Origin: Burkholderia cenocepacia
GTDB lineage: Bacteria; Pseudomonadota; Gammaproteobacteria; Burkholderiales; Burkholderiaceae
NCBI RefSeq assembly: GCF_900446215.1
Contig: NZ_UAQZ01000001.1
Location: 372,001 to 436,000 of the forward strand
Reading direction: 5' to 3'
Length of the DNA: 64,000 nucleotides
Shown: positions 1 to 9,478 of the stretch, one piece after another
How the letters are laid out: every line of letters begins with the position of its first letter
Numbering within the stretch: the first letter of the stretch is position 1
Translations under genes and position numbers: made by a program
Notes under the pieces: model-generated
Told to the model about the DNA's origin: nothing
Seen by the model: the letters and a program-made list of their open reading frames with translations, nothing else
The model's database searches: none

Positions 1-3000
1 GCTTCACCCGTTGCCCGCGTCAAGCCCGGCCAGCGTTTCGCCTTCGACGGCGCGCACGGCTCCGCCGACGCGCTCGCCATCGCCCGTTATCTCGCCGACA
101 ACCGCCAGGACGTGCCGCTCCTCGCGGTGATCTGCGCGAACGCGGTCGATGCACAGCGGCTGTCGCAGGAAATCCGCTACTTTTCGCCCGATGCGCGCGT
201 GCGCCTGCTGCCCGACTGGGAAACGCTGCCGTACGACACCTTCTCGCCGCATCAGGACCTGGTGTCCGAGCGGCTCGCGACGCTGCACGACCTCGGCGAG
301 GGCCGCTGCGACATCCTGCTCGTGCCCGCGACCACCGCGCTGTACCGGATGCCGCCCGCGTCGTTCATGGCCGCGTACACGTTCGCGTTCGCGCAGGGCG
401 AGCGGCTCGACGAGGCGAAGCTGAAGGCGCAACTCACGCTGGCCGGCTACGAGCACGTGAGCCAGGTCGTGCGGCCCGGCGAATACTGCGTGCGCGGCTC
501 GCTGATCGACCTGTACCCGATGGGCTCGCCGCTGCCGTACCGGATCGACCTGTTCGACGACCAGGTCGATTCGATCCGCGCGTTCGATCCCGATACGCAG
601 CGCAGCCTCTACCCGGTGCGCGACGTGCGGCTGCTGCCCGGCCGCGAGTTTCCGTTCGACGAAGCCGCGCGCACGGCGTTTCGCAGCCGCTGGCGCGAAA
701 CCTTCGAAGGCGACCCGAGCCGCGCGCCGATCTACAAGGACATCGGCAACGGCGTGCCGTCGGCCGGCATCGAGTATTACCTGCCGCTGTTCTTCGACGA
801 GACGGCCACGCTGTTCCACTACCTGCCGCAGGACGCGCACCTCGTGTTCACCGGCGACCTCGAGGCGTCGATCCGCCGCTTCACGGCCGACACGAAGCAG
901 CGTCACGCGTTCCTCGCGCACGATCGCGAGCGGCCGATCCTCGAGCCGCAGCGGCTGTTCCTGTCCGACGAGGATTTCTTCGCGTTCGCGAAGCCGTTCG
1001 CGCGCGTCGTGCTGCCCGCGCAGCCGGCCGGCGGCTGGGCGACCGCCCTGCCCGAGCTCACCGTCGACCGCCATGCGGACGATCCGCTCGCGTCGCTGCG
1101 CACGTTCGTCGAATCGTCGGGCAAGCGTGTGCTGCTGACGGTCGAATCGGCCGGCCGCCGCGAGACGATCCTGCAACTGCTGGCCGAACACCACCTGCGC
1201 CCCGCGTCGAACGACGACTTCGCGAGCTGGCTTGCAAGCGACGAACGCTTCGCGCTCGGCGTCGCGCCGCTCGCGAACGGCTTCGCGGTGCCGGGCGAAG
1301 GCTATGCGATCGTCACCGAGACCGAGCTGTACGGCGCGCTCGGCCGCCGCGCGGGCCGTCGTCGGCAGGAGCAGGCAAGCAACGTCGACGCAATGGTGCG
1401 CGACCTGTCCGAGCTGAAGGTCGGCGACCCGGTCGTCCACGCGCAGCACGGCATCGGCCGCTACATGGGCCTCGTGTCGATGGATCTCGGCGAAGGCGAA
1501 ACCGAATTCCTGCATCTCGAATACTCGGGCGACAGCAAGCTCTACGTGCCGGTCGCGCAACTGCACGTGATCTCGCGCTACAGCGGCGCCGATCCCGACA
1601 GCGCGCCGCTGCATGCGCTCGGCTCCGGCCAGTGGGAGCGCGCGAAGCGCAAGGCCGCCCAGCAGATCCGCGATACGGCCGCCGAGCTGCTGAACCTGTA
1701 CGCGCGCCGCGCGGCCCGCGAAGGCCACGCGTTCTCGCTCGACCCGCGCGACTACGTGAAATTCGCGGAAAGCTTCGGCTTCGAGGAAACGCCCGACCAG
1801 GCCGCGGCGATCGCGGCCGTGATCGGCGACATGACGAGCGGCAAGCCGATGGACCGCCTCGTGTGCGGCGACGTCGGCTTCGGCAAGACCGAGGTCGCGC
1901 TGCGCGCGGCGTTCATCGCGGTGCTGGGCGGCAAGCAGGTCGCGCTGCTGTCGCCGACCACGCTGCTCGCCGAGCAGCACACGCAGACCTTCGCCGACCG
2001 CTTCGCGGACTGGCCGGTGCGCATCGTCGAGCTGTCGCGCTTCAAGACCGCGAAGGAAGTGAATGCGGCGATCGCGCAGATCAACGAAGGCAGCGTCGAC
2101 ATCGTGATCGGCACGCACAAGCTGCTGTCGTCGGACGTGCAGTTCAAGCGTCTCGGCCTCGTGATCATCGACGAGGAACACCGCTTCGGCGTGCGCCAGA
2201 AGGAAGCGCTGAAGGCGCTGCGCGCGGAAGTCGACGTGCTGACGCTCACCGCGACGCCGATCCCGCGTACGCTCGGGATGGCGCTCGAAGGGCTGCGCGA
2301 TTTCTCGGTGATCGCGACCGCACCGCAGAAGCGGCTCGCGATCAAGACCTTCGTGCGCCGCGAGGAGGAAAGCGTGATCCGCGAGGCGATGCTGCGCGAG
2401 CTCAAGCGCGGCGGCCAGGTGTACTTCCTGCACAACGAAGTCGAGACGATCGAGAACCGCAAGGCGATGCTCGAGGCGCTCGTGCCCGAGGCGCGCATCG
2501 TGATCGCGCACGGCCAGATGCACGAGCGCGAGCTCGAACGCGTGATGCGCGATTTCGTCGCGCAGCGCGCGAACGTGCTGCTGTGCACGACCATCATCGA
2601 GACCGGCATCGACGTGCCGAGCGCGAACACGATCATCATGCACCGCGCGGACAAGTTCGGCCTCGCGCAGCTTCACCAGTTGCGCGGCCGCGTCGGCCGC
2701 TCGCACCACCAGGCCTACGCGTACCTGCTGGTCCACGATCCGCAGTCGCTGACCAAGCAGGCGCAGCGCCGCCTGGAAGCGATCCAGCAGATGGAGGAAC
2801 TCGGCTCGGGCTTCTATCTCGCGATGCACGACCTCGAGATCCGCGGCACCGGCGAAGTGCTCGGCGACAAGCAGTCGGGCGAAATCCACGAGATCGGCTT
2901 CCAGCTCTATACGGACATGCTGAACGACGCGGTGAAGGCGCTGAAGAACGGCAAGGAGCCCGACCTCACCGCCCCGCTCGCCGCGACGACCGAAATCAAC

Positions 3001-3444
3001 CTGCATGCGCCCGCGATCCTGCCGGCCGACTACTGCGCGGACGTGCAGGAGCGGCTGTCGCTGTACAAGCGGCTCGCGAACTGCGAGCACGGCGACGCGA
3101 TCGACGGCATCCAGGAAGAGCTGATCGACCGCTTCGGCAAGCTGCCGCCGCAGGCGCACGCGCTCGTCGAGACGCACCGGCTGCGGATCGCCGCGAAGCC
3201 GCTCGGCATCGTGAAGATCGATGCGAGCGAGGTCGCGATCGGGCTGCAGTTCGAGCCGAATCCGCCGATCGATCCGATGCGGATCATCGAGATGGTGCAG
3301 AAGCATCGCCACATCAAGCTCGCGGGCCAGGACAAGCTGCGCATCGAGACGCGCTCGCCCGATCTCGCGATCCGCGTGTCGACGATCAAGGAAACGCTGC
3401 GCGCGCTCGGCCCGAAACAGGGGGCGGCCGTCGCGGCCCGCTGA
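1..3444 (+). CDS. mfd: Transcription-repair coupling factor Mfd (5' end outside window)
   Basis: Mfd is the DNA translocase that displaces RNA polymerase stalled at lesions and recruits UvrA. The reading frame is open from the first base of the window, so the N-terminus is missing; about 1,147 residues are present, close to the usual length of 1,150-1,160. In order I see the UvrB-like N-terminal region, the RNA-polymerase-interacting (CarD-like) segment with GDPVVHAQHGIGRYMG near base 1430, the helicase Walker A motif GDVGFGKTE near 1867, the DEEH box near 2170, the TATPIPRT motif near 2255, and a C-terminal TRCF domain. A GTG at 112 could be mistaken for a start, but upstream codons keep the Mfd pattern. 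A strong terminator follows at 3481-3510. Confidence 0.98.
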   Translation, partial: ASPVARVKPGQRFAFDGAHGSADALAIARYLADNRQDVPLLAVICANAVDAQRLSQEIRYFSPDARVRLLPDWETLPYDTFSPHQDLVSERLATLHDLGEGRCDILLVPATTALYRMPPASFMAAYTFAFAQGERLDEAKLKAQLTLAGYEHVSQVVRPGEYCVRGSLIDLYPMGSPLPYRIDLFDDQVDSIRAFDPDTQRSLYPVRDVRLLPGREFPFDEAARTAFRSRWRETFEGDPSRAPIYKDIGNGVPSAGIEYYLPLFFDETATLFHYLPQDAHLVFTGDLEASIRRFTADTKQRHAFLAHDRERPILEPQRLFLSDEDFFAFAKPFARVVLPAQPAGGWATALPELTVDRHADDPLASLRTFVESSGKRVLLTVESAGRRETILQLLAEHHLRPASNDDFASWLASDERFALGVAPLANGFAVPGEGYAIVTETELYGALGRRAGRRRQEQASNVDAMVRDLSELKVGDPVVHAQHGIGRYMGLVSMDLGEGETEFLHLEYSGDSKLYVPVAQLHVISRYSGADPDSAPLHALGSGQWERAKRKAAQQIRDTAAELLNLYARRAAREGHAFSLDPRDYVKFAESFGFEETPDQAAAIAAVIGDMTSGKPMDRLVCGDVGFGKTEVALRAAFIAVLGGKQVALLSPTTLLAEQHTQTFADRFADWPVRIVELSRFKTAKEVNAAIAQINEGSVDIVIGTHKLLSSDVQFKRLGLVIIDEEHRFGVRQKEALKALRAEVDVLTLTATPIPRTLGMALEGLRDFSVIATAPQKRLAIKTFVRREEESVIREAMLRELKRGGQVYFLHNEVETIENRKAMLEALVPEARIVIAHGQMHERELERVMRDFVAQRANVLLCTTIIETGIDVPSANTIIMHRADKFGLAQLHQLRGRVGRSHHQAYAYLLVHDPQSLTKQAQRRLEAIQQMEELGSGFYLAMHDLEIRGTGEVLGDKQSGEIHEIGFQLYTDMLNDAVKALKNGKEPDLTAPLAATTEINLHAPAILPADYCADVQERLSLYKRLANCEHGDAIDGIQEELIDRFGKLPPQAHALVETHRLRIAAKPLGIVKIDASEVAIGLQFEPNPPIDPMRIIEMVQKHRHIKLAGQDKLRIETRSPDLAIRVSTIKETLRALGPKQGAAVAAR

Positions 3445-3480
3445 TGCAATCCTGACGGGCGCGACGTTGCTGCACCGCAT

Positions 3481-3510
3481 CGCGCCCGACGAAGGCGGGC
3501 GCGCGCGTTT
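3481..3510 (+). terminator. Rho-independent terminator after mfd
   Basis: An 8-bp perfect stem (CGCGCCCG with CGGGCGCG) has a 7-nt loop and is followed two bases later by five T residues. It lies 36 bases after the mfd stop and before argE, so the two genes are probably separate transcription units. Confidence 0.75.
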
Positions 3511-3548
3511 TTGAGTATGATTTCCCATTCATCAGACGGAGTTTTGCC

Positions 3549-4769
3549 ATGTCCACTCTCGACGCGCCGGCGCCGTCCGCCGCAACCGAAGGCGACGCAT
3601 CGCTCGTCAGCCTGCCCTGGGTCAAGCAACTCGTGTCGATGGACACGACGAGCCGCGTGCCGAACCTCGGCCTGATCGAAACGGTGCGCGACGCGCTCGC
3701 CGCGAAGGGCATCGTGTCGACGATCACGCACGATCCGCGCGACGGCTGGGCGAACCTGTTCGCCACCGTGCCCGCGCACGACGGCTCGACGAACGGCGGC
3801 ATCGTGCTGTCGGGCCACACCGACGTCGTGCCGGTCGACGGCCAGCAGTGGGACAGCAACCCGTTCGCGCCGGAAATCCGCGACGGCCGCCTGTACGGCC
3901 GCGGCACCTGCGACATGAAGGGCTTCATCGGCGCGGCGCTCGCGCTGCTGCCCGAGATGCAGGCGACGAAGCTCGCGAAGCCGATCCATTTCGCGCTGTC
4001 CTACGACGAGGAAATCGGCTGCGCGGGCGCGCCGTTGATGATCGCCGATCTCGTGAAGCGCGGCGTGCAACCGTCGGGCTGCATCGTCGGCGAACCGACC
4101 AGCATGCGGCCGATCATCGCGCACAAGGGCATCAACGCGTACCGCTGCTGCGTGCGCGGCCACGCGGCGCATTCGTCGCTGACGCCGAAGGGGCTCAACG
4201 CGATCGAGTATGCGGCGCGCCTCATCTGCCACATCCGCGACATCGCCGAGCGCTTCCGCGCCGAAGGCCCGTTCGACGAACTGTACGACGTGCCGTTCAC
4301 CACCGCGCAGACGAGCACGATCCAGGGCGGCAACGCGATCAACACGGTGCCGGCCGAGTGCCGCTTCGACTTCGAATTCCGCAACCTGCCGACCCTCGAT
4401 CCCGAGCAGATCTTCACGCGCATCGAAGCGTATGCGCAGGAAACGCTGCTGCCGCAGATGCTGCGCGAGCATCCGAACGCCGCGATCGAGTTCTCGAAGA
4501 TCGCCGCGGCGCCCGGCCTCGACGCGACCGAGCAAGCCGCGATCACGCAGCTCGTGCGCGCGCTGACGGCCGACCAGGACAAGCGCAAGGTCGCGTACGG
4601 CACCGAGGCCGGGCTGTTCGCCCGCGCGGGCATCCCGAGCATCGTGTGCGGGCCCGGCAACATCGAGCAGGCGCACAAACCGAACGAATATGTCGAGCTC
4701 GCGCAGCTCGCCGGCTGCGAGCAGTTCCTGCGCAAGTTCATCCGCAGCATGTCGGTCGACGCGCACTGA
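3549..4769 (+). CDS. argE: Acetylornithine deacetylase
   Basis: This is an M20-family metallohydrolase of 406 residues that removes the acetyl group from N-acetylornithine in arginine synthesis in the cytosol. Visible metal and catalytic residues are H90 and D92 in LSGHTDVVP, D122 in GRGTCDMKG, E154 and E155 in SYDEEIG, and a late His in IEQAHKPNEY. The start at 3549 has a GGAG ribosome site about 8 bases upstream. Many proteobacteria make ornithine through the ArgJ cycle and carry ArgE-like proteins with other substrates, so related N-acyl-amino-acid deacetylation is possible. It sits between a terminator and a dehydratase gene on the same strand. Confidence 0.9.
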   Translation: MSTLDAPAPSAATEGDASLVSLPWVKQLVSMDTTSRVPNLGLIETVRDALAAKGIVSTITHDPRDGWANLFATVPAHDGSTNGGIVLSGHTDVVPVDGQQWDSNPFAPEIRDGRLYGRGTCDMKGFIGAALALLPEMQATKLAKPIHFALSYDEEIGCAGAPLMIADLVKRGVQPSGCIVGEPTSMRPIIAHKGINAYRCCVRGHAAHSSLTPKGLNAIEYAARLICHIRDIAERFRAEGPFDELYDVPFTTAQTSTIQGGNAINTVPAECRFDFEFRNLPTLDPEQIFTRIEAYAQETLLPQMLREHPNAAIEFSKIAAAPGLDATEQAAITQLVRALTADQDKRKVAYGTEAGLFARAGIPSIVCGPGNIEQAHKPNEYVELAQLAGCEQFLRKFIRSMSVDAH

Positions 4770-4829
4770 CTGCCTCCCGCCACGCCGGCCCGCGTGTGCG
4801 GGTCGGCCCACTCCGCCACCCGCCACGTC

Positions 4830-5849
4830 ATGTCGACTGAACAACAGGGCACTGCCCATACGACGATCGACGGCGAGCCGATTCCGACGCTCGACGAAAT
4901 CGCCGCGCAGCATTTCGCGTTGTCGCCGTGGGTCGCGCGCACGCCCGTGTTCGAGCGCGCCGACCTGCCCTCCCTCGAAGGCACGCACGTCAATTTCAAG
5001 TTCGAGCTGCTGCAGGCGAGCGGCAGCTTCAAGGCGCGCGGCGCGTTCACGCACCTGCTCGCGCTCGACGAAGCCCGCAAGAACGCCGGCGTCACCTGCG
5101 TGTCGGCCGGCAATCATGCGGCGGCCGTCGCGTATGCGGCGATGCGGCTCGGCAGCAGCGCGAAGGTCGTGATGTTCCATACCGCGAGCCCGACGCGCAT
5201 CGCGCAATGCAAGCAGTACCGCGCGGAAGTCGTGCTGGCGGGCAGCGCATCGCAGGCATTCGACCTCGTGCGGCGCATCGAGGCCGAGGAAGGCCGCTTC
5301 TTCATTCATCCATTCAACGGCTATCACACGATCCTCGGCACCGCGACGCTCGGCTACGAATGGGCGACGCAGACGCCCGACCTCGACGCGGTGATCGTGC
5401 CGATCGGCGGCGGCGGGCTCGCGGCCGGCATGGCGACCGCGCTGCGGCTCGCGAATCCGCGCGTGCACGTGTACGGCGTCGAGCCGGACGGCGCCGACGC
5501 GATGAGCCGCAGCTTCGCGGCCAATCACACGATCAAGATGAGCGCGATGCAGACGATCGCCGATTCGCTGATGGCGCCGCATACCGAGGAATACAGCTAC
5601 CAGCTGTGCCGGCGCCACCTCGACCGCATCGTCACCGTCTCCGACGATGCGCTGCGCGCCGCGATGCTGTTCCTGTTCTCGCACCTGAAACTGTCGGTCG
5701 AGCCGGCCTGCGCGGCCGCGCTCGCCGCGCTGCTCGGCCCGCTGCGCGAAACGCTGCAGGGCAAGCGCGTCGGCGTGCTGCTGTCGGGCACGAATACCGA
5801 CCCCGCCACGCTCGGCATGCATCTCGCGCACGCAAAACTGCAGCACTGA
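4830..5849 (+). CDS. Threonine/serine dehydratase (PLP fold type II)
   Basis: This 339-residue PLP enzyme is predicted to deaminate threonine (or serine) to 2-oxobutyrate (or pyruvate). The PLP lysine is K68 in SGSFKARGA. SAGNHAAAVAY (92-102) and a GGGGLAAG phosphate-binding loop are also present. It ends soon after the catalytic domain and lacks the ACT-like regulatory domain of biosynthetic IlvA. It is therefore closer to catabolic or single-domain threonine ammonia-lyases, and a related hydroxyamino-acid lyase or racemase cannot be excluded. I chose the ATG at 4830; the frame is open further upstream (from 4794), but those 12 residues do not look conserved. It follows argE by 60 bases and may be cotranscribed. 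Confidence 0.82.
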   Translation: MSTEQQGTAHTTIDGEPIPTLDEIAAQHFALSPWVARTPVFERADLPSLEGTHVNFKFELLQASGSFKARGAFTHLLALDEARKNAGVTCVSAGNHAAAVAYAAMRLGSSAKVVMFHTASPTRIAQCKQYRAEVVLAGSASQAFDLVRRIEAEEGRFFIHPFNGYHTILGTATLGYEWATQTPDLDAVIVPIGGGGLAAGMATALRLANPRVHVYGVEPDGADAMSRSFAANHTIKMSAMQTIADSLMAPHTEEYSYQLCRRHLDRIVTVSDDALRAAMLFLFSHLKLSVEPACAAALAALLGPLRETLQGKRVGVLLSGTNTDPATLGMHLAHAKLQH

Positions 5850-5878
5850 TCCCGACTCGGCGCGTGCAAGCCAACCTA

Positions 5879-5919
5879 GGGTTATCCCCAGATTATGTTG
5901 ACAGCCCTGTTGATAACCC
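5879..5919. promoter_or_regulatory. Inverted repeat with two DnaA-box-like sequences
   Basis: GGGTTATC (5879-5886) and GATAACCC (5912-5919) form a perfect 8-bp inverted repeat 25 bases apart. Each arm overlaps a near-match to the DnaA box TTATCCACA: TTATCCCCA at 5882-5890 on the plus strand, and TTATCAACA at 5908-5916 on the minus strand. Each has one mismatch. The element lies between the dehydratase stop and the lipoprotein gene. A TTGACA-like hexamer (5899-5904) sits inside it. Function is unproven. Confidence 0.35.
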
Positions 5920-5993
5920 GCCGGACCCGCACGCAAGTGGTTGAGCGCGCAGCGTTTTGCGCGCGCGAAGGTCGATCGTCACGAAATGGGCAG

Positions 5994-6428
5994 ATGCGGC
6001 GGCTGGCCGCATGCACGGCGGTGCTCGCGCTGCTCGCCGGTTGCGCGGCGCCGGCCTCGTCCACCGCCGGCGCGCAATCCGCGTCCTGCACGCAACCGGG
6101 TGAAAGCCGCATGCTGCAGGCCGACCTGCTGTTCGGGCGCGACGTCGCCGGGCGCGGCCCCGTCACCGATGCCGAACGCGCGGCCTTCCTCGCCGACACG
6201 GTCACGCCGCGCTTCCCCGACGGCCTCACCTACTGGGACACGCACGGCCAGTGGCGCGACCGCTCGACCGACAGGATCACGCACGAAGACAGCTTCGTGA
6301 TCCGCATCATCGCCGACGATACGCCCGACACGCGCGCACGGCTCGCCGCGATCCGGCAGGCATACGTCCAGCGGTTCCATCAGCAATCGGTCGGCATCAC
6401 CATCGTGCCGGCCTGCGCGTCGTTCTGA
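5994..6428 (+). CDS. DUF3574 lipoprotein
   Basis: The product is a 144-residue small exported protein. The N-terminus is a lipoprotein signal (MRRLAACTAVLALLAGC) with a clear lipobox LLAGC, so the Cys at residue 17 would be lipidated. The remainder resembles DUF3574 proteins (LLFGRDVAGRGPV, LTYWDTHGQW, YVQRFHQQSVGI). No biochemical role is known to me for this family. The frame is open upstream to 5895, but the ATG at 5994 gives a canonical signal peptide at the N-terminus. The convergent PBP1A gene ends 84 bases downstream. Confidence 0.75.
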   Translation: MRRLAACTAVLALLAGCAAPASSTAGAQSASCTQPGESRMLQADLLFGRDVAGRGPVTDAERAAFLADTVTPRFPDGLTYWDTHGQWRDRSTDRITHEDSFVIRIIADDTPDTRARLAAIRQAYVQRFHQQSVGITIVPACASF

Positions 6429-6460
6429 TTCACCGCGCTCCACTGCCGGCCGCGCACGAC

Positions 6461-6485
6461 AAAACGGGCGCCCGAAGGCGCCCGT
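6461..6485 (-). terminator. Terminator after PBP1A gene
   Basis: A 9-bp perfect stem (ACGGGCGCC with GGCGCCCGT) closes a CGAA loop. Read on the minus strand it is followed by TTTTG, so it terminates the PBP1A transcript; it may also slow plus-strand readthrough from the lipoprotein gene. Confidence 0.7.
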
Positions 6486-6512
6486 CGGCATGTCTGAAGC
6501 ACGGCGTACCGC

Positions 6513-9035
6513 TTACCTGTTCTCGAACATGTCCATGATCTGCTGCTTCTCCTGCGGCGTGACGGGCGGCGGCGCCAGCCCGGCCGCGCCGGCCGAACCC
6601 AGTGCGTCGTTCGCGCTGATCGCGTTCTCCGCCGGGTTGATGTCGACGTTCGCGACGAAGCCGTTGCCCGGCGTGCGATCAGCATAGTACAGCTCCCCGT
6701 CGATCGTGGTCAGGCCGTCCGGCATCGGCATCTGCTGCTCGGGCACGCCGTTCAGCGCGGTGCGCATGTAGTTCACCCAGATCGGCAACGCGAGCTGCGC
6801 ACCGAATTCGCGGCTACCGAGGCTCTTCGGCTGGTCGAAGCCCATCCACGCGACCGCGACGAGCGACTGCTGGTAGCCGGCGAACCAGCCGTCCTTCGCA
6901 TCGTTCGTGGTACCCGTCTTGCCCTGCAGGTCGTTGCGGCCCAGCGCGTTGGTGCCCGCGCCCGTGCCGGCCGTCGCGACCGAATGCAGCAGGCTGTTCA
7001 TCACGTACGCGTTGCGGCCTTCGATCGTGCGCGGCGCCGTGCCGCCCGCGACCACCGGCTGCGACTTCTGCAGCGGCTGACCGCGTGCGTCGTCGACTTC
7101 GGCGATCAGGTACGGGTCGACCTTGTACCCGCCGTTCGCGAACACCGCGTAGCCGGTCGCGAGCTGCAGCGGCGTCACGAGGCCCGCGCCGAGCGCCATC
7201 GGCAGGTACGGCGGCGTCTTCGCCGGATCGAAGCCGAAGCGCTGTGTCACGTACTGCTGCGCATACTGCGTGCCGATCGACGCGAGGATCCGGATCGACA
7301 CGAGATTCTTCGAACGCTGCAGGCCGGTGCGCATCGTCATCGGGCCGTCCGGCTGGTCGTCGTCCTTCGGCTCCCATGCGGTGCCACCCGGCACGCTCGG
7401 CGGGAAGTACAGCGGCGCGTCGTTGATCATCGTCGCCGGCCCGAGCCCCTTGTCGAGCGACGCCGAATAGATGAACGGCTTGAACGACGAGCCCGGCTGC
7501 CGCCACGCCTGCGTCACGTGGTTGAACTTGCTCTTGTTGAAGTCGAAGCCGCCGACGAGCGAGCGGATCGCACCGTCCTGCGGCGCAATCGCGACGAGCG
7601 CGCCTTCGACCTGCGGCAGCTGCACGACCTGCCAGCCCGTCTTGCCGTCCTTCAGCACGCGCACGACCGAGCCCGGCTTGATGCGCAGCGTGTTGTTCGC
7701 ACGGGCGCCCAGCGCGGCCGCGACGAAACGCAGCCCGGCCGGGCCGATCGTCGTGGTCGCCCCGCCGACGAACTGCACCTCGACCGCGTTCGGCGACGCC
7801 GACAGCACGACCGCCGACTGCAGGTCGCCGTTGTCCGGGTGATCGGCGAGCGCATCGTCGATCGCCTCGTCGCGTTCGTCGCCGGCCGCGGGCAGGTTGA
7901 TCGATGCCTCGGGGCCGCGATAGCCGTGGCGGCGCTCGTAGTCGAGAATGCCGCGACGCACGGCCTGGTACGCGGCTTCCTGGTCGGCCGAGTTGATCGT
8001 CGTCGTGACGGTCAGCCCGCGCGTATAGGTTTCGTCCTTGTACTGCTGGTACATCATCTGCCGCACCATCTCGGCGACGTACTCGCCGTGCACCGCGTAC
8101 TGGTTGCCCGGCGTGCGCACGTGGATCTCTTCCTTGATCGCTTCGTCGTACTGCGGCTGCGTGATGTAGCCGATGTCGAGCATGCGCTTCAGGATGTATT
8201 CCTGACGCACCTTCGCGCGCTTCGGATTGACGACCGGGTTATAGGCGGACGGCGCCTTCGGCAGCCCCGCGAGCATCGCCGCTTCCGCGAGCGTGATGTC
8301 CTTCAGGTCCTTGCCGAAGTACACGCGCGCCGCGGCCGCGAAACCGTACGATCGCTGGCCGAGATAGATCTGGTTCATGTACAGCTCGAGGATCTGGTCC
8401 TTCGTCAGGGCCTTCTCGATCTTGTACGCGAGCAGCATTTCGTAGATCTTGCGCGTGTAGGTCTTCTCGCTCGACAGGAAGAAGTTGCGCGCGACCTGCA
8501 TCGTGATCGTGCTCGCGCCCTGGCGCGCGCCGCCGTGCATCAGGTCGGCCACGCCCGCGCGCAGGATGCCGACGAAATCGACGCCGCCGTGCTCGTAGAA
8601 GCGGTAGTCCTCGATCGCGAGCACGGCCTTCTTCATCACGTCGGGAATATCCTGGAAGCGCACGAGGCTGCGGCGCTCCTCGCCGAACTCGCCGATCAGC
8701 ACGTGGTCGGCGGTGAACACGCGCAGCGGCACCTTCGGCTGGTAGTTCGTCAGCGCGTCGAGCGACGGCAGTTGCGGCGCCATCACGACCAGCGCGTAGC
8801 CGACGATCAGCGCGCCGACCACCGCCAGGGTCGCGAACAAGCCGACGAACCACAGCGCGACGCGCGAGCCGAACGTGCGGCGGCGCCCTCCGCCACCGCC
8901 GCTGCGCTGCTGCGCGCGGCGGCCGTCGTCGCGATCGTCGTCATCGGGGTAATAGGCTCCGGACGGCGAACGGCGCAGCGTGTAGTGGGGCTCGTTCCTG
9001 TCGGAAGAAGAAGGCGGTCGTTTGATAATTGGCAT
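6513..9035 (-). CDS. mrcA: Penicillin-binding protein 1A (bifunctional peptidoglycan synthase)
   Basis: This class A PBP has 840 residues and both polymerises glycan strands and cross-links peptides in the periplasm. From the N-terminus there is a cytoplasmic tail of about 57 residues rich in Arg, Asp and Gly, and one membrane segment at 59-85. The GT51 glycosyltransferase domain follows (EDYRFYEHGGVDFVGILRA; EKALTKDQILELYMNQIYLG). The transpeptidase domain has the SxxK motif GSSFKP near residue 515 and KTGTTND near 705. The tail is long for the family, and a downstream start could be used, but the ATG at 9035 is the first in frame and the only one before the membrane segment that I can support. 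Also called ponA. Confidence 0.93.
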   Translation of the reverse strand: MPIIKRPPSSSDRNEPHYTLRRSPSGAYYPDDDDRDDGRRAQQRSGGGGGRRRTFGSRVALWFVGLFATLAVVGALIVGYALVVMAPQLPSLDALTNYQPKVPLRVFTADHVLIGEFGEERRSLVRFQDIPDVMKKAVLAIEDYRFYEHGGVDFVGILRAGVADLMHGGARQGASTITMQVARNFFLSSEKTYTRKIYEMLLAYKIEKALTKDQILELYMNQIYLGQRSYGFAAAARVYFGKDLKDITLAEAAMLAGLPKAPSAYNPVVNPKRAKVRQEYILKRMLDIGYITQPQYDEAIKEEIHVRTPGNQYAVHGEYVAEMVRQMMYQQYKDETYTRGLTVTTTINSADQEAAYQAVRRGILDYERRHGYRGPEASINLPAAGDERDEAIDDALADHPDNGDLQSAVVLSASPNAVEVQFVGGATTTIGPAGLRFVAAALGARANNTLRIKPGSVVRVLKDGKTGWQVVQLPQVEGALVAIAPQDGAIRSLVGGFDFNKSKFNHVTQAWRQPGSSFKPFIYSASLDKGLGPATMINDAPLYFPPSVPGGTAWEPKDDDQPDGPMTMRTGLQRSKNLVSIRILASIGTQYAQQYVTQRFGFDPAKTPPYLPMALGAGLVTPLQLATGYAVFANGGYKVDPYLIAEVDDARGQPLQKSQPVVAGGTAPRTIEGRNAYVMNSLLHSVATAGTGAGTNALGRNDLQGKTGTTNDAKDGWFAGYQQSLVAVAWMGFDQPKSLGSREFGAQLALPIWVNYMRTALNGVPEQQMPMPDGLTTIDGELYYADRTPGNGFVANVDINPAENAISANDALGSAGAAGLAPPPVTPQEKQQIMDMFENR

Positions 9036-9478
9036 GTCGGAATGGCGGGCGTACGTGGCGCCCTCGGACGCATGCGGAAATGCAAGCGGATGAATCAGAG
9101 TGGGTGCATCGAGATGCGGCTGTCACGTCGACAGACCCCGCCGCGCGGCGATCCGTTCCCGCGACGTGACAGCGCATTTTAATGAAATCGCCCGGGGGCC
9201 TTCGCGATTTTTTGTAAAAATTCCCGCAATGCCGTGATTTGCGGAACGTATTGTCGGCATCCTCGGCCTATGATGGACACGCGATACGGCGTGCGCGGGC
9301 ATTTTTCTTTCAGTCGCGAAAGGTTTGGCGTCCTGATGCGTGCGCCGCTTGAACTCGCGCGTTTAAGCCGTATTTAAGTGAACCGGTGGTGTAATATCCG
9401 CCGGCTCACGCGGGCCGGAACCGGCTCGCGACGGGCATTGCCGCGGTCACGCGGCGCCTTTCAACCACGGAGGATTTC
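9036..9478. other. Divergent intergenic region, PBP1A / pspA
   Basis: This 443-bp stretch separates two divergent genes and I find no convincing ORF. It contains an imperfect terminator-like hairpin (AAATCGC at 9185-9191 with GCGATTT at 9204-9210, then TTT). A weak sigma70-like pair lies at TTGAAC 9349-9354 and TATTTA 9371-9376 (16-bp spacer), and a TAATAT run follows near 9393. I could not find a sigma54 -24/-12 element with the required 10-bp GG-GC spacing, although PspA genes in enterobacteria use one. Confidence 0.5.

Noticed and set aside
4..5936. Very long open frames antisense to mfd, argE and the dehydratase gene
   Set aside because: They mirror the third-position GC bias of the plus-strand genes, give Arg/Ala/His-rich low-complexity protein, and have no family motifs. 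The plus-strand products are clear known enzymes.
9320..9340. Possible sigma54 promoter upstream of pspA
   Set aside because: The GG and GC doublets in TTTGGCGTCCTGATGCG are nine bases apart; sigma54 needs ten, and no better match was found in the gap.
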